64,000 nucleotides of DNA from Scilla litardierei. Taxonomy: Eukaryota > Streptophyta > Magnoliopsida > Asparagales > Asparagaceae. The notes below the pieces were generated by a model. The model worked only from the letters and a program-made list of their open reading frames with translations, made no database searches and had not been told where the DNA came from. This document shows, piece by piece, positions 42,250 to 54,534 of this stretch (positions are counted from its first letter, which is position 1; every line of letters starts with the position of its first letter). The position numbers were made by a program, and so were the translations under genes. The stretch is from positions 98,413,128 through 98,477,127 of the forward strand of contig CM061133.1 of NCBI GenBank assembly GCA_030789695.1, read 5' to 3'.

Positions 42250-43236
42250 TAATCCATTTTGGATAATTGATTCAGGTGCCACCGACCACATAGCAAGGGA
42301 CAGACGGTCCTTCGTGGAGTATCACCGGATACCCCAAGGAACGAAGTGGATCTATGTAGGAAACAAACACGTGTTGAAGTGAAAGGCGTTGGGACTTGCA
42401 AGCTAGTCTTGGACAACGGTCGCACTCTCCTACTTCATGATGTCCTCTTCGCTCCAGATATTCGAAGGAATATTATATCTGTGGTCGTGTTGATGGGTCT
42501 TGGTTATAGCTGGTTCTTTCAAAATTGTAAAGTGGACTTGTTTTGTAATAATTCCTTTATTGGTACTGGGTTTGTATTTAAAGGATTTATTGTAATGAGT
42601 ACAATGTATGATTCCTCGTGTAATGAAAATTTCATTATTACAAATTCTAAGACTTATGAGTCTGATGTGATTTGTTGGTACGCAAGGCTTGGTCATATTG
42701 GACCAACGCGTATGGATAGACTTGCCAAACATGGCCTTCTATCCAATGTTTCAAAGGTTGAAATGTCGACCTACGAACATTGCCTAGTGGGGAAATCTTT
42801 TCACAAGCCGTTTGGAACCGGCACAAAGGCCAAGGTTCCATTACAGCTTATCCATTCGGACATATGTAGTCCGATGAATGTCAAGACAAGACGCGGGAAG
42901 TCCTATTTCATCACTTTTATTGATGATTTCAACCGATTCGGACATATCTATTTGATATCCCATAAAAGTGAAGCATTGGCTTGCTTTAAAAACTATATGA
43001 GTTTAGTGGAGAATCAATTAGATCACAAGATTAAGGTCTTGCGAACCGATAGGGGCGGTGAATATCAATCAACAAGTTTTAAGGAACTTTGTGATGAAAA
43101 AGGCATAGTACATCAGGTAACTATGCCTTATACTCCTCAACAAAACGGTGTTGCAGAAAGGAGAAATAGGACTTTAATGGAAATGGTCCGTTCAATGATG
43201 GCGCAAGCTAACTTGCCAATCATTTTTTTGGGGTGA
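42250..43236 (+). pseudogene. Copia E protease, GAG-pre-integrase and integrase
   Basis: The protease active site WIIDSGATDHIAR lies at about 42262-42300; a frame break near 42350 leads into a long open frame. GAG-pre-integrase has WYARLGHIG and the CLVGKSF zinc site. Integrase has HSDICSP (first Asp, about 42855), TDRGGEYQS (second Asp) and QQNGVAERRNRT (Glu). The frame closes at 43236 because of one extra T in a T run (43223-43230); removing it restores ...WGDALLTAAF. The integrase DDE set is complete, so the lesions are mostly frameshifts. Confidence 0.88.
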
Positions 43237-45084
43237 TGCATTATTAACGGCCGCTTTCATTTTAAACAGCGTACCCTTGAAATCAGTTAGCTCCACTCCT
43301 TATGAGTTGTGGAACCATAGGTCTCCTGACTTGAACATTTTGAAACCTTGGGGTTGTGCATCCTACGCACATATTTCCTCCCATAAGTATGGCAAACTTG
43401 GGCCAAGGGGAAGGAAATGTATCTTTATACGATACGCAGAAAACTCCAAAGGTTATGTTTTTGTTAGTCAGGAAGACAATGGTGGGCTAATTGAGTTTGA
43501 GTCGAGGGATGTCACTTTCTTGGAAAACGAGTTTCCAAGACAGGGCGAGATAAGTCAGGACTTATCTCTATTTGAGATTTATGATCAAGAAAGATTACCT
43601 CATTCGAGTGGGAGAATTCTTGGTGAAGAAGAAAATACGTTTCAAACTTCACCAATGGATGATACGAATGATACTAATCCTATTCCATACGGGAATAATG
43701 ATCCAAGTGGGAGCATTTCTAACGACATTCCAAATGGGAGTGATATTAGAATTGATCTAAATTCGAGTCAACAAGGACTTGAAGAATCTCAAATACGACG
43801 TAGTAGTCGTACAAGGTTGGCTCCTCTAAGATTTGAGGATGAATTTCCGCAAACCTTTATGACTTTACTACAAGATGATGACGAGCCTGCTACTTTCAAA
43901 CAGGCCGTATCATGCCCTGCAAAAGACAAATGGATGGAAGCGATGAAGGAGGAATTGAAATCCATGAAATTTAACCAAGTCTGGGAATTAGTTAACTTAC
44001 CCAGAGGACATAGAGCAATTGGGAACAAATGGGTTCTCAAGATCAAGCATAAGGCTGATGGCTCTATAGATAGATATAAAGCTCGCCTTGTCGCGAAAGG
44101 TTTTACGCAACAGGAAGGGATAGACTACGAAGAGACCTTCTCACCTGTTGTGCGTTTTACCTCAATTCGCCTGATTCTGGCAATGGTAGCTTACTTATAC
44201 CTCGAATTACATCAGATGGATGTAAAGACTGCCTTTCTCAATGGAGAATTGGACGAGGAGATCTATATGGAACAACCAACATGGTTTGTAAAAGAAGGAA
44301 ACGAACATAAGGTTTGTAAACTTCGTAAGTCCATATATGGTCTTAAATAATCCTCGAGGCAATGGTATATACGATTTCGAAAAGTTGTCTTATCAAATGG
44401 ATTTTCCATGCTTGATGAAGATAACTGCGTATATATCAAGAGGATTAAAAGCAAGTATGTTATTATGTCTCTATATGTAGATGACATTTTAAATAACCAG
44501 AAATGACAAGGGCTTTGTGATGGATATCAAGGCTTGGCTTTCATCAGTTTTGAGATGAAAGACATGGGAGAAGCCGCATATATCCTTGGAATTAAGATTT
44601 CAAGGAATCGTTCGAAGAAACTTCTTTCTCTTTCACAAGAGACTTATATAAAGAAGGTTCTAGAACGGTTTAATATGTAGGACTGCAAGTCCATTGATAC
44701 TCCTATAAGCAGATGCGATAATTTATGTCTGAAATCATGTCCAAAGAACCAAAAGGAAAAGGAAATTATGGAAAAAGTTCCATATTCCAGTGCAGTTGGT
44801 AGTCTTATGTACGCTATGATGCGTACAAGACCGGACATCTGTTTTGCCGTTGGAATGGTAAGTCATTACCAATCCAACCCAGGGCAAGAACACTGGAACG
44901 CGGTTAAGAGGATAATGCAGTATCTTAAAGGAACTGCAGACTTGCAAAAGACTATGATAAGACCAAGAAGGTAGACATAAGGTACATATCTACGCATGAG
45001 ATGGTAGCGGATCCGCTTACGAAGGTGATCCCCAGAGATGTGTTTCACAAACACTTATCATCTCAAGGATTGCGTAAGAGCTGA
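43237..45084 (+). pseudogene. Copia E reverse transcriptase and RNase H remnant
   Basis: Open from 43277 to a TAA at 44348-44350. It covers the integrase C-terminus (SSTPYELWNHRSPDLNILKP) and the RT start (VWELVNLPRGHRAIGNKWVL, then KARLVAKGFTQQEGIDYEET). RT continues after the stop with LYVDDIL (about 44470-44490), frameshifts, then AYILGIKISRNRSKKLLSLS and PYSSAVGSLMYAMMRTRPDI. After QYLKGTADLQK most of RNase H is deleted; only its end, DIRYISTHEMVADPLTKVIP, is left (about 44975-45080). The copy therefore cannot make active RT or RNase H. Confidence 0.88.
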
Positions 45085-46105
45085 GTTGTACCAATATAAA
45101 TTCCCATGTCTGTAAATGATCAAATTTAATAAAAGAATAAGTTCTTTTTCAAACATTTCATATGAATTTCTTGAGAAATGTTTGTGTACATTTTTGAAAT
45201 CTCAGCTATATTTTCTAGTATGTTGGACAGATTGAGGTTGGCTCTCTCACATGAGCAACCGCCTTATTCTATCAGACGGATAGAATAGAGATGAGACCAG
45301 TTTAAAGTCAAAATCATCAGACGGATGATTTAGAGTCATGACTTAAACAAAATGGTCGCATGAAAGATCTGCATCATATGGATGCTTACAGAAGATCTAA
45401 GAGGATTTTTGAAATCCTATCTGTCTAAATGCGGGATGTGAGTCCAAAGGATTATTTGAGTAGAAAAAGGGACTCAAAGTCAGACATTGTGGTGTCTGAT
45501 CATCATCCTTACAACATCATTGAGACATACACTCCCTGGGAAAGGAGCGATGTTGTAATACGTATTCATACTACGTATGCATTTTTGACCATTGGGTTAG
45601 AATAGTAAATAAGTTTACTATTATGTGAGACCCAAAGACCACATGGGTCTTAATTCATTACCCTTATGGACTCTAATTGGTTCCTTAAGATTTGACTGGG
45701 TGATTGCTATCTTAGCATGTTGCTTATGGACTATGGTTAATTCGGTCCGGCGGGGCATGTTAGAAAAGCGAGTCAAGTCAAGATCAAAAGGATCGCAAGA
45801 AGAGGAAGATTAATTTCATATTCACATTTTGACTTTAGAGATTCAAAGCTGGCCAGCCAATTGTAAATCCAGATGGGATTCAATTGTTGAATGTAAAGTA
45901 TAAGAAATGTGAAGAAATAATCTATGGTAAAGCATGTGTTGATCTACTCAACTTTGCACCTCGAGGGGTGTTGTGTATCTCTAACAAGTGCACAACAGTG
46001 GACTCTATGCGCATGACGGTCACACGGCCTATTTCTCGGTATGACAAACAGAAGAGTTAAAGGAAAAGATGTTTCCTTATAATCCCCTCAAGTGTGAGTG
46101 GGAGA
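45085..46105 (+). other. 3' non-coding region and polypurine tract of copia E
   Basis: About 1 kb without genes. It has small inverted repeats (ATAGTAAAT...TTTACTAT near 45602, ACGTATTCATACTACGT near 45559). GTGAGTGGGAGA at about 46094-46105 is the polypurine tract before the right LTR. Confidence 0.7.
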
Positions 46106-46653
46106 TGTTGGATATGGACGACACGAATACACCCATGAGGGGATGTATGAGGGTATACGGACCTCAGATGTCGCGTGCACGAAGGCGTGCACGAAGGGAA
46201 CCTTTTCTCGTGTGAAAAGGACCACTCGATAAGTGGAAAAAGCCACTCGATAAGTGGAAAAAGTCACTTTATAAGTGCATAAAGGCACTTGATAAGTGAA
46301 TGAAGAAGAGGATAAATAAATGCGCTTTTATAGGCTAATAAGCTTATAATTGGTTATTTCCTACAATAACCACCCCTAAAGCCTATAAATAGGACCCAAG
46401 GGTAAGGCATTCATTCCATCCCATTCATGCCATAAGTTTGCAAAAGGCATCTTATGTTCTTCTTCTCCCTTCCATTAAAATCCTCTTCTAGTTAGAGATT
46501 TAGGCAGTGAAACTCTGCTTCGATCCTCTGTGACGGAGTATCGACCGTTGTGGCGAATCCGAGGGCGAAGTTCCGAGATTACGGTGCCGCGTACGCAAGC
46601 GTAAGTCTCAACTTCATTTATCGATCATAACGCTATTTTGACAGGATCCTACA
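46106..46653 (+). repeat. 3' LTR of copia E (548 bp)
   Basis: Same length as the left LTR with only a few substitutions, followed by target duplication ATCTA (46654-46658). Confidence 0.95.
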
Positions 46654-46658
46654 ATCTA

Positions 46659-46717
46659 AACATCTATACAATGAATAAGGAACTACGCATAACTGACATA
46701 AAGGAGTAAAAACTCAC
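46659..46717 (-). other. Chromovirus F intron 1, 5' part
   Basis: On the minus strand GTTGTTACTG is followed by GTGAGTTTTTACTCC, a strong plant donor. With 38742-38770 the intron before E arrived was 88 bp. Phase 1, as in element C. Confidence 0.75.
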
Positions 46718-47911
46718 CAGTAACAACCTGGCCGGTGCTCTCTGCCTCTACTGCGGTCATCATGAAGGTCTGGGGTCTCTGAGGTGTCTGTGTTGCCCTC
46801 CTAAAAGCCCGCGACTGAGGAATAAGGGGAGGTCCTCTTGGTGCTACAAGATCAGCTCTAGGCGGTGCGGGAAGCGCGTGCCTCTGAGGTGTCGGTGGTA
46901 GGGCTCGCTGCTGAGGTGCTGGTGGAAGGGCCCGCTGCTGAATCGGCCTGGCTGTTACAGGTGACCCCGACCCCGAGGGACGACCCTGATGTAGGCAGAA
47001 CCTGCTGATGTGTCCCCCTCCCCCGCATGTGAAGCACCGTCCAGATGCCCAAAGCCAACAATCCTTCCCCTCGTGTCCTGCCTTACCACAGTGCTGACAG
47101 GACACCTGCCTCTGGGTCGGCGGTGGGACTCCTGGCCTCTTAAAGTGAGTAGTCTGTACTGGCCGAGGGGGAGCTCTCTGCTGTCCAGATGGTCGGCTGT
47201 CTCCCGTGGGTACCCTCCCTATACTCCGCAAATAGACCTCATGCAATCTGGCTGCCTTCAGTACGGCCTCGTGTGTGGGCAAATCCATGGTAGACATCGC
47301 GCCTCTATACTCTGAGTAGAGACCCAAACGAAAACGTCGAGCTCGGTTGGCATCTGTCTGTACTAACTCCGGGGCATACTTGCTGATAATGAAAACTCAG
47401 CATCATACTCATCCACACTCCTTCCACACTGGGTCAAGTGCTCAAATCGCTGCCTCAACTCGTCTCTAGCTGTCTCCAGAAGGTACTTGGCCTCGATGCG
47501 CTCCCGAAACATCTCCCATGTGATAGCAGTCCCAGCCAAATGCCGCTCCTGTGCCTCCCACCAATCACGGGCCTGATAAGTCAAACACCTCCTAGCTGCC
47601 TCCACCCAGCCCTCTCGTGGAAAATCAACCATTGTCAGATCATCCTCCATACGCCTCAGCCACTCGTCCACCTCCAGGGCGCTCTCTTTCCCTTAGAAAG
47701 ACTTCGGATGCATATCCTTAAACAGCTTGTATCCTGGCTTCTTCTGAGCCTAAACTCCAGCCAACTTCTCATCCTGATGGCCCAAGTGGTCTAAGATCCA
47801 CATCAATATCTTGGCCATCTGGGCAGACTCGGAGGACCCAGATGTCCCATCCACGGATCCCCCGGATCCCCCGGATCTGCTAGTCCCAGATATCTCATTC
47901 CCGCCTTCCAT
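46718..47911 (-). pseudogene. Chromovirus F gag
   Basis: Starts at ATG 47911 (MEGGNEISGTSRSGGSGGSV). A stop interrupts after DEKLAGV (about 47750) and another after MHPKSF (about 47693). The gag domain then reads DEWLRRMEDDLTMVDFPREG, then ARDWWEAQERHLAG, then RFEHLTQCGRSVDEYDAEF. A frameshift near 47375 leads to the second half, which has two zinc knuckles, CQHCGKAGHEGKDC and CFTCGGGGHISRFC, and a Pro/Gln/Arg-rich tail (QQRALPPAPQQRALPPTPQR). It ends at the splice donor 46717; unspliced translation would add EFLLLYVSYA and stop at 46683. Confidence 0.88.
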
Positions 47912-48003
47912 CTGTAACGAGAGAGCAAGAGAATTTAGATTAGTATCATATGCTGAAGTATCAGAGCAATGTCTGTGTCATCCTTACGCATGTCGTAGTG
48001 TTG

Positions 48004-48030
48004 TGGACCTGCATGGGCCACCACAAAACC
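48004..48030 (-). other. Candidate primer-binding site of chromovirus F
   Basis: The minus strand reads GGTTTT then GTGGTGGCCCATGCAGGTCC directly inside the LTR, as in C and G. The tRNA is not assigned. Confidence 0.6.
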
Positions 48031-50512
48031 TGTCACGCCCCAGTCACCTAACTACCCCTGGTATCGAGGTACATGGGAGGGGGTTCAACAGGCTGCAGTA
48101 TTGCACCAAGCGTAAAAGAAAACTGCCAGCAGGCCACTGTGCACACTGGGACAACACAGACAGAAGAAAGTGGGAAAACTAACAAGGCTCCAACTCAGTC
48201 AGTAATAAGTACTACACATCACAAGACTGTACAATGGCGTAAGTACAACTGAAAGGTAAGCACAAGTAGAAAAGTGAAGACGTCCCACATATAAGTACAT
48301 CTGAAGTCCACAGATCGAAAGTACAAAACTCTGTCGATAGCTCCTAAGGTCCACAAACACAAAAGTTCAATCAGACCCTATCCTAATCCTGGGGACCAGA
48401 GTGACAAGTAGCATCTCCTGAAGGGTACACAACCGGCTCCCGCTCCAAAGTCTTCTTCTCGGGACCTAAACCACCAAAAGGGGACACGTCACAGCGTGAC
48501 CCAGTAGGAAACCCAACTCGTGCAAGAAGTACATATAATTCAAGACAGTTTGTCATCATACTTCTGTTATGTTTTTTTCCTTCCTTTTTCGCGAATAAAA
48601 CAAAGCATAGAAGAAACACGGCCAAGCAAGAAAAGGGGGATCACATATTGTAAATTTTAATTTACTTACTTATTATTTAAATTTCACTTGGAAAACTGGG
48701 TGTGTTATTGAATATGAGGAACTGGAGTCCACCCCAAGGTGGGGCGGTACGGAGCACCCGCCAGTGGACACGAGCACTGTTTCCTTAACGGGGCCTCTCA
48801 CTCCACCCACTCCCCAACTCTGAGGTGCAAGTGAGGAATACTCCACAACACCACAACTCATCGTACCCAAAACTGAGCAAGGTACGACAACGCCACCAGT
48901 ACACAGAACTGATCAAGGTACAAAACACACCCACAACATAGTCCAGCCCTCGTATTCTACTAGTACCCAGTTCTCCCCCGCCCCTTTCTAGGGTGCTCAC
49001 CCGTTAAGTGGTAGACCGAGACAACCCTATATTTTATTAGTATTTGAGTTAAGTAATTCCATGGATAATTCTAAGGATGTTACAGAAGACTGACAAGTGA
49101 ATTACATATAATCTATGAGGCTAGCTACAATGTTAATGCGAACATCAGGAAAGTAGCAGGAATTGGCATGTTTACAACAAAAAGGGCTAGCAACATTAAT
49201 ATTGAAAAGCAACATGAACTATTTCCATGAAATAGCATTAATGGATTTGGTATTTACATGTTACAAGAACCACTCTCCATAGAACATCACGATGAAGTTA
49301 AGTATTAGCATGCATGAAGGCCCCTTTCCATGAAACATCAGTAATGAGAATCGGTTACCATGCAACCCATACTTTTAGCAAGCAACATAAAGCATGATGG
49401 GAATTCGTATTGGCATGCACCATAACCATTAGCAACCAACAAGGAACATTGAACGACATAAAGTATGCAAGCAGCACGGACTACCCAATTTAGTAAGCAA
49501 GTAGGCAACTACATAAATTATCAATAGCAAGCACTACAAGAATTAGCAACACCATGGTCAAATTCCCTTCTACATGAACCATACAACAACATATTTTGCA
49601 CTTGGAGTTTGCCACAATTTACTCTTCCTAAATATAATTCCTCATGCTATTAACTTAACATCCTCAAAAAATCTTTAAAAGGTCACACCTTTCCTATAAT
49701 GGAATTTTACTTAGCACAACCTTAATGAACACTAGAGGCCCAAGATTGGGAATTCCTACCTTGATGTGGTAGATGAGTAATGTTGATGAACCCCTCCCTC
49801 TTGCTCCTTCTTCCCTTTTTTCTTTCTTTCTTTCTTTCTTTCTTTATTTCTTTATTTAGCTCTTCTTTTGTTTTTTTTGTGTTCACAGGAGAATTCGGCC
49901 TGTACACAGAGGCAAGGAAAAGAAACGAAATAATAGGGAGAAGAATGGAGAAGCAATGGGAAATGTGGAGGTTTCTAGATAATTTTGCAAAATATCTACC
50001 CCTTTTTTAATCCTTCCCTTTTGTTCTTCACTTTCTCTTCTTCATTTATTCTTATTCTTTTGTTTGTCATGTGTGCATTCGGCCAGCAAATCAAAAGCAC
50101 AGGGAAAAGTCAAAGAAAATTTGAAAGGGCAAGAAAAGAAAGGATTTGTAGAAGAATAGAAGGATTTTATTAATAAAGGCTCTTTCTTCAATCCCCTCAC
50201 TTTCCAGTTGCCATGTCAATTATTATTATTAGTGTTATTATTGTTAATCTGTCATGCTCTTAGCTATAGTCTATAGTTACAATGATTCCATTTGTGGAAA
50301 CGAATGAAAAAATGGGAATTGGTTGCCATACACTTGTAGGCTTAATTACACCTCATGTCATCCTAAATTTTAGTCGCCAATGGCCATTCCCGCACACCAC
50401 TTGTCACGAATTCCAAATGGAGGGGATAGTCCCAACATCTACGTACACGGCCCAATGGAGATGTATCCAAAAGAGTGCGTTATAAGCGTATTACATGACA
50501 CGAGGGGTTACA
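48031..50512 (-). repeat. Shared LTR: 5' LTR of F and 3' LTR of G (2482 bp)
   Basis: Runs from TGTCACGCCCCAGTC to GAGGGGTTACA. F's leader abuts its left edge and G's polypurine tract its right edge. It lacks the palindromic array of C. A (TTTC)n run lies at about 49817-49858. The copy starting at 63360 matches it closely. No genes are seen inside; the stretch 49020-50280 is AT-rich LTR sequence. Confidence 0.92.
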
Positions 50513-50619
50513 TCCTACCCTCCTTAAAATAAATTCCGTCCTCGGAATTACAAAATGGCATAAGAGGGTAGATATACGTAGAGTTGAGAGTTAAAAGGGT
50601 TACAAAGCTACGAAGGATG

Positions 50620-51514
50620 CTATGCAAATAAATATGGGTACTTCTCTCGCATCTCGTCTTCACTTTCCCATGTGGACTCTCCCGGAGACTCCCGATGCCA
50701 CATGACCCTCACAAGATTAATGACTTTCCTCCGCTGCATTTTCTGTCTCCAATCTAAGATAGCCACCGGTTGCTGTTCGTAGGTCATGTCTGGGCGTACT
50801 TCAATTTCTGAGAAATCCACAACATGACTGGGATCTCCTATGTATCTTCTAAGCTGTGATACATGGAACACGTCATGAATACCTTCAAGTGACGGAGGTA
50901 GCACCAGCCGATAAGCCACTTCACCAACACACGCTGAGATTTCGAAGGGACCAATGTATCTAGCGCTCAGTTTTCCCCGTCGACCGAAACATATAGTACC
51001 GTGTCGGTGATATCTTTAGAAATACGAAATCACCAGGCTAAAATTCCAAAGGACGCCTCTTAGTATCCGCCCAGTGTTTGTAACGATCTTGAGCAACATG
51101 AAGATTTTCCCGAACCGTCCGTACCACATCAACCGCTTCTACTACCATGTCAGGTCCTAGAAGTTCATGATCCCCAACGTCATCCCAACTTAAAGGTGAT
51201 CGGCACTTCCTCCCATATAAAGCCGCAAATGGTGCCATACCAATACTTGCTTGATAACTATTGTTGTAGGCAAATTCCACCAGGTGCAAATGATCTTCCC
51301 AGGACCCCTTAAATTCTAGCATGCATGCCCTCAACATGTTTTCTAGAATTTGTATGGTGCGCTCAGATTGCCCGTCTGTCTGGGGATGATACGCAGTACT
51401 GAAGCTGAGATGAGTTCCCAGACTAGCTTGTAAGCTTCGCCAAAAATGAGATGTAAATCTGGTGTCCCGATCAGAAACTATACATACAGGAACACCATGA
51501 AGTCTCACGATCTC
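50620..51514 (-). pseudogene. Chromovirus G integrase C-terminal half with chromodomain (exon 3)
   Basis: The exon starts after the 3' splice site at 51515 with [20 protein letters not shown] (second catalytic Asp), then [10 protein letters not shown] (Glu), then [21 protein letters not shown] stop at 51038 after RRPLEF, and a further frame break near 50935, interrupt it. The chromodomain end is open (PVAILDWRQKMQRRKVINLV, then [20 protein letters not shown]), stopping at 50620. It aligns with the C integrase throughout. Confidence 0.88.
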
Positions 51515-51587
51515 CTGGGCACAAAGTTGGCATCAGAACATGTTAAAGAGACAACTAGCAATAACATGAATATGGTGAGCATCATAC
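51515..51587 (-). other. Candidate spliceosomal intron 2 in chromovirus G integrase (73 bp)
   Basis: On the minus strand RRYME (GAG) is followed by GTATGATGCTC ... TTTGTGCCCAG, then EIVRLHG. It has GT-AG ends, phase 0 and the same codon boundary as in C, but the sequence inside is essentially unrelated and two bases longer. Splicing gives RRYMEEIVRLHGVP. Confidence 0.8.
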
Positions 51588-52180
51588 CTCCATATACCTT
51601 CTGGCCAAAACTTCCGTAGACTGACCCACCCGGAAAGGGATAAAATGTGCTGATTTGGTCAATCGGTCAACGATCACCCAAATCGCATCATGACCTCTGG
51701 GAGTTCGGGGTAGACCAGTGACAAAATCCATCATTATATGCTGCCATTTCCATTCAGGAATGGGGAGGGGTTGTAACAAACCTGTAACCCTTTGGTGTTC
51801 GGCTTTCACTTGCTGAAAAATGATACACGAGGCGATACTCCTGGCCACACTACGTTTCATACCATGCCACCAATAATGCTGTCTCATGCACGGTACAATT
51901 TTGTCCCTCCAGGGTGGATAGAATACGGCGAGCTGTGGGCTTCCTTCAGCAGTTCCTCTCGTACATCACCGGATGACACACAGATTCTTTTCCTAAACCT
52001 CAATGAACCATCATCATGAATGCAAAAATCTGTCCAAAGCCCAGCTTCGACCTGTTCTCGTATCCTTCTTAGCTTTGCATCTCCCAGTTGTGCCGCTTTA
52101 ATACGGTCCACTAAATCAGACCGAACTTGCAACCCAAACATAACTATCTGCTCACCCGGAAGTATGACTTCAACTTCCAT
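51588..52180 (-). pseudogene. Chromovirus G integrase N-terminal half (end of exon 2)
   Basis: Contains LVDRIKAAQLGDAKLRRIRE and the zinc domain (EAHSSPYSIHPGGTKLY). A frameshift near 51888 follows, then QHYWWHGMKRSVARSIASC. The Cys pair reads C-I-I-F where C-x-x-C is expected, so the second zinc Cys is lost. HIMMDFVTGLPRT carries the first catalytic Asp. It ends at the donor 51587. Confidence 0.87.
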
Positions 52181-53901
52181 CTATCGCAGCGCCCAGCGGA
52201 GTTGTGGTTGGAAGGTCAATTGCAACACAGCGGGGAGTCGACTAAGAGCGTCTGGAACTACATTCACCTTCCCAGGGTGAAGATCAATGTCATACTCCGC
52301 CATCAGCTCTAGCCACCTACGCTGTCTCATATTGAGTTCCTGCTGGGTAAAGACATACTTCAAGCTCTTATGATCAGTGTATATCTTCACACGCTCTCCA
52401 AGCAGATAGTGCCTCCATAACTTCAAGGCAAAGATTACTGCCGCTAACTCCAAATCATTGGTAGGGTAAGTCTGTTCATGCACTTTCAGCAATCGGGAGG
52501 CATAATCCACCACACGGCCATGTTGATGAAGCACACAGCCGAGGCCTCTACCAGATGCATCACAGAAGACCTCAAACCCCCCTTACTGGTCAGGAACAAT
52601 CAAAACCGAAGCAGTCGTCAATCTCTGCTTCAAGTCCTCAAACGCATGCTGACAGGCATCAAACCATACATATGCACTCTCCCTTTTGGTAAGATGTGTC
52701 AGTGGAGCGACAATCTTGGAGAAGTCTCGAATAAACTTCCGGTAATAACCCGCAAAGCCCAAGAAGCTCCTAATCTCAGTAACCGTTCTCGGAACAGGAC
52801 ACTTCTCTACTACCGCAACCTTTTCTGGATCAACCGATATTCCTTCTCCAGAAACTACATGCCCAAGGAAAGCAACCTTATACAACCAAAATTGACACTT
52901 GCTATACTTGGTATATAATCGGTGCTGTCTTAGGGTCTCCAACACAATTCTCAAATGTTCGGCATGCTCATCTTCATTCTTTGAATATACCAAGATGTCA
53001 TCAATAAAGACCACCACAAACTTATCCAAGTAGTCAAAGAAGACTTGATTCATTAGTCTCATGAAAGTGGCCGGCGCATTGGTCACTCCAAAAGGCATCA
53101 CAAGGAATTCATAATGGCCATAACGGGTCCTGAAAGCGGTTTTCGAAACATCAGACCCCCTAACCTTAACTTGATGATAACCACTACGCAGGTCCAACTT
53201 TGAATACACTCGGGATCCACCCAGCTGGTCAAAGATATCATCTATACGAGGGAGAGGATATTTATCCTTCACTGTTACCTTGTTCAACTCCCTATAGTCA
53301 ATGCACATCCTTCGAGACCCATCCTTCTTATTTACTAGAAGCACTGGTGCTCCCCACGGGGACACACTAGGGCGTATCAGCCCTCGTTCAGATAAATCTG
53401 TCAACTGATTGCGAAGCTCATCTAACTCGGGTGGGGCCATACGATATGGTGCTTTCGTAATCGGCTGTGTGCCAGGTACCAAGTCTATGGTGAACTCTAA
53501 GGATCTATCTGGGGGCAGTCCGTATATGTCATTAGGGAACACGTCAGGAAAATCTCGGACAACCCTTGGTAAGGCTAAATCTGACTCCATAGTTAGCACC
53601 TGGGCTTCTACTGGTGCTGCCCTAAACTTCACGGGTTCAAGGGTGTTACTTCCACTACAAATCTTAAACTCTGTGTGACCCGGAATCTGAAAGACTACCC
53701 TCCTTAGTCTACAGTCAATAGTAGCATAAAACATTCCCAGCCAATCCATCCCGAATACGGCCTTGAAACTAGGAATGTTAATAATCAAAAAGTCTGCATA
53801 TAACTCTCTCCCACCAATCTCCACAGAGCAGTTCCGATAACCCGAGGTGCTACATATCACACCGTTCCATGTATGAACATTCCAACTAGCGACGAAGGAA
53901 T
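52181..53901 (-). pseudogene. Chromovirus G protease (part), reverse transcriptase and RNase H
   Basis: Protease sequence resumes right of H at 63036. Here [20 protein letters not shown] and [14 protein letters not shown] are its end. RT is open and complete: [20 protein letters not shown], then [20 protein letters not shown], then FIDDILVYS intact, then [24 protein letters not shown] after VLIVPDQ (52583-52585) precedes RNase H ([20 protein letters not shown], then [13 protein letters not shown]). Two codons seem lost at [11 protein letters not shown], and a stop lies near 52181. Confidence 0.9.
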
Positions 53902-54147
53902 TGATGTGCGTTTATATTTCATATATTCACGCACGTTTTCTTTTGTGTTTCTCCGTGTTTTTCCGCCGTCTCTTACTCGTTTTCGTATATTTTCCCGTTT
54001 TCTTTCACTTTTCTTTGTTTATCCATGATTGCAGGGGTTCGACCATGTAGGGGACGTTTAACGATGATATCACAAGTCCTCAGAGCAACGGGAGAAGTCA
54101 CGCGTGATCCAGGGGGTCAAACGTCGAAGAATTCATCTTTCAGCCCC

Positions 54148-54518
54148 TCACCCGGTCGGTTGGTCATCTTCAACCGATCGGGTGATGCACGCGTGCACCA
54201 CCCGATCTCTGCCGCAGCTCACAAAGAAGTCACCCGACCGGTTCGCAGACCGGTTCTGCGGGGGGCTGTTCTCTGTTTTTCGAGCAGAATTCCAACCGAT
54301 CGGATGACTCTCACCCGATCGTTTCATCTGTAGCTGAAGAAGAAGAGCTGAAGACACGGACGTCGAACCGATCGATTCACCCGACTGCTCCAAGATCCAA
54401 CCGGTCACTCAAGAACTCACCCGACCGGTTCATGAGATCGGGTTAAAACTCGCCGTTTTCTGCTATTAATCTGTAACGGATCAACCGATCGGTTGACTTG
54501 TCAACCGATCGGTTGATG
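54148..54518 (+). repeat. Palindromic ACCGATCGGTTGA array in LTR H
   Basis: About ten words of the type (A)ACCGATCGGTTGA or CACCCGATCGG, plus ACCGGTCGGT variants, in both orientations. They end eight bases before the TATA box. The right LTR repeats it at about 61722-62089. Confidence 0.88.
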
Positions 54519-54525
54519 CGAAAAT

Positions 54526-54534
54526 CTATAAATA
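54526..54534 (+). promoter_or_regulatory. Candidate TATA box of element H 5' LTR
   Basis: CTATAAATA occurs in the context AAAATCTATAAATAGAACCC, directly after the palindromic array. The right LTR has it at 62097-62105. Confidence 0.75.

Larger units (their letters stand above)
38771..46653 (+). mobile_element. Ty1/copia element E, complete but inactive
   Basis: This 7883-bp element on the plus strand has two 548-bp LTRs (38771-39318 and 46106-46653) that are nearly identical, and target duplication ATCTA (38766-38770 and 46654-46658). The primer site is 39320-39332. A 2-kb leader, gag, protease, integrase and RT follow in copia order. Most of RNase H is deleted, and several frameshifts and stops interrupt the ORF. 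Confidence 0.95.
37632..48030 (-). mobile_element. Chromovirus F, 5' portion, interrupted by copia E
   Basis: The truncated gypsy element (minus strand) comprises RT and protease (37651-38741), gag (46718-47911), the primer region (48004-48030) and a 5' LTR (48031-50512) that also serves as the 3' LTR of G. Its pol is nearly identical to that of G. RNase H, integrase and its own 3' LTR are lost at the junction with D. Copia E sits in its gag/protease intron. Confidence 0.88.

Noticed and set aside
49722..50173. Short Lys/Arg- or Phe-rich frames in the shared F/G LTR
   Set aside because: They read a (TTTC)n microsatellite and lie inside an LTR.
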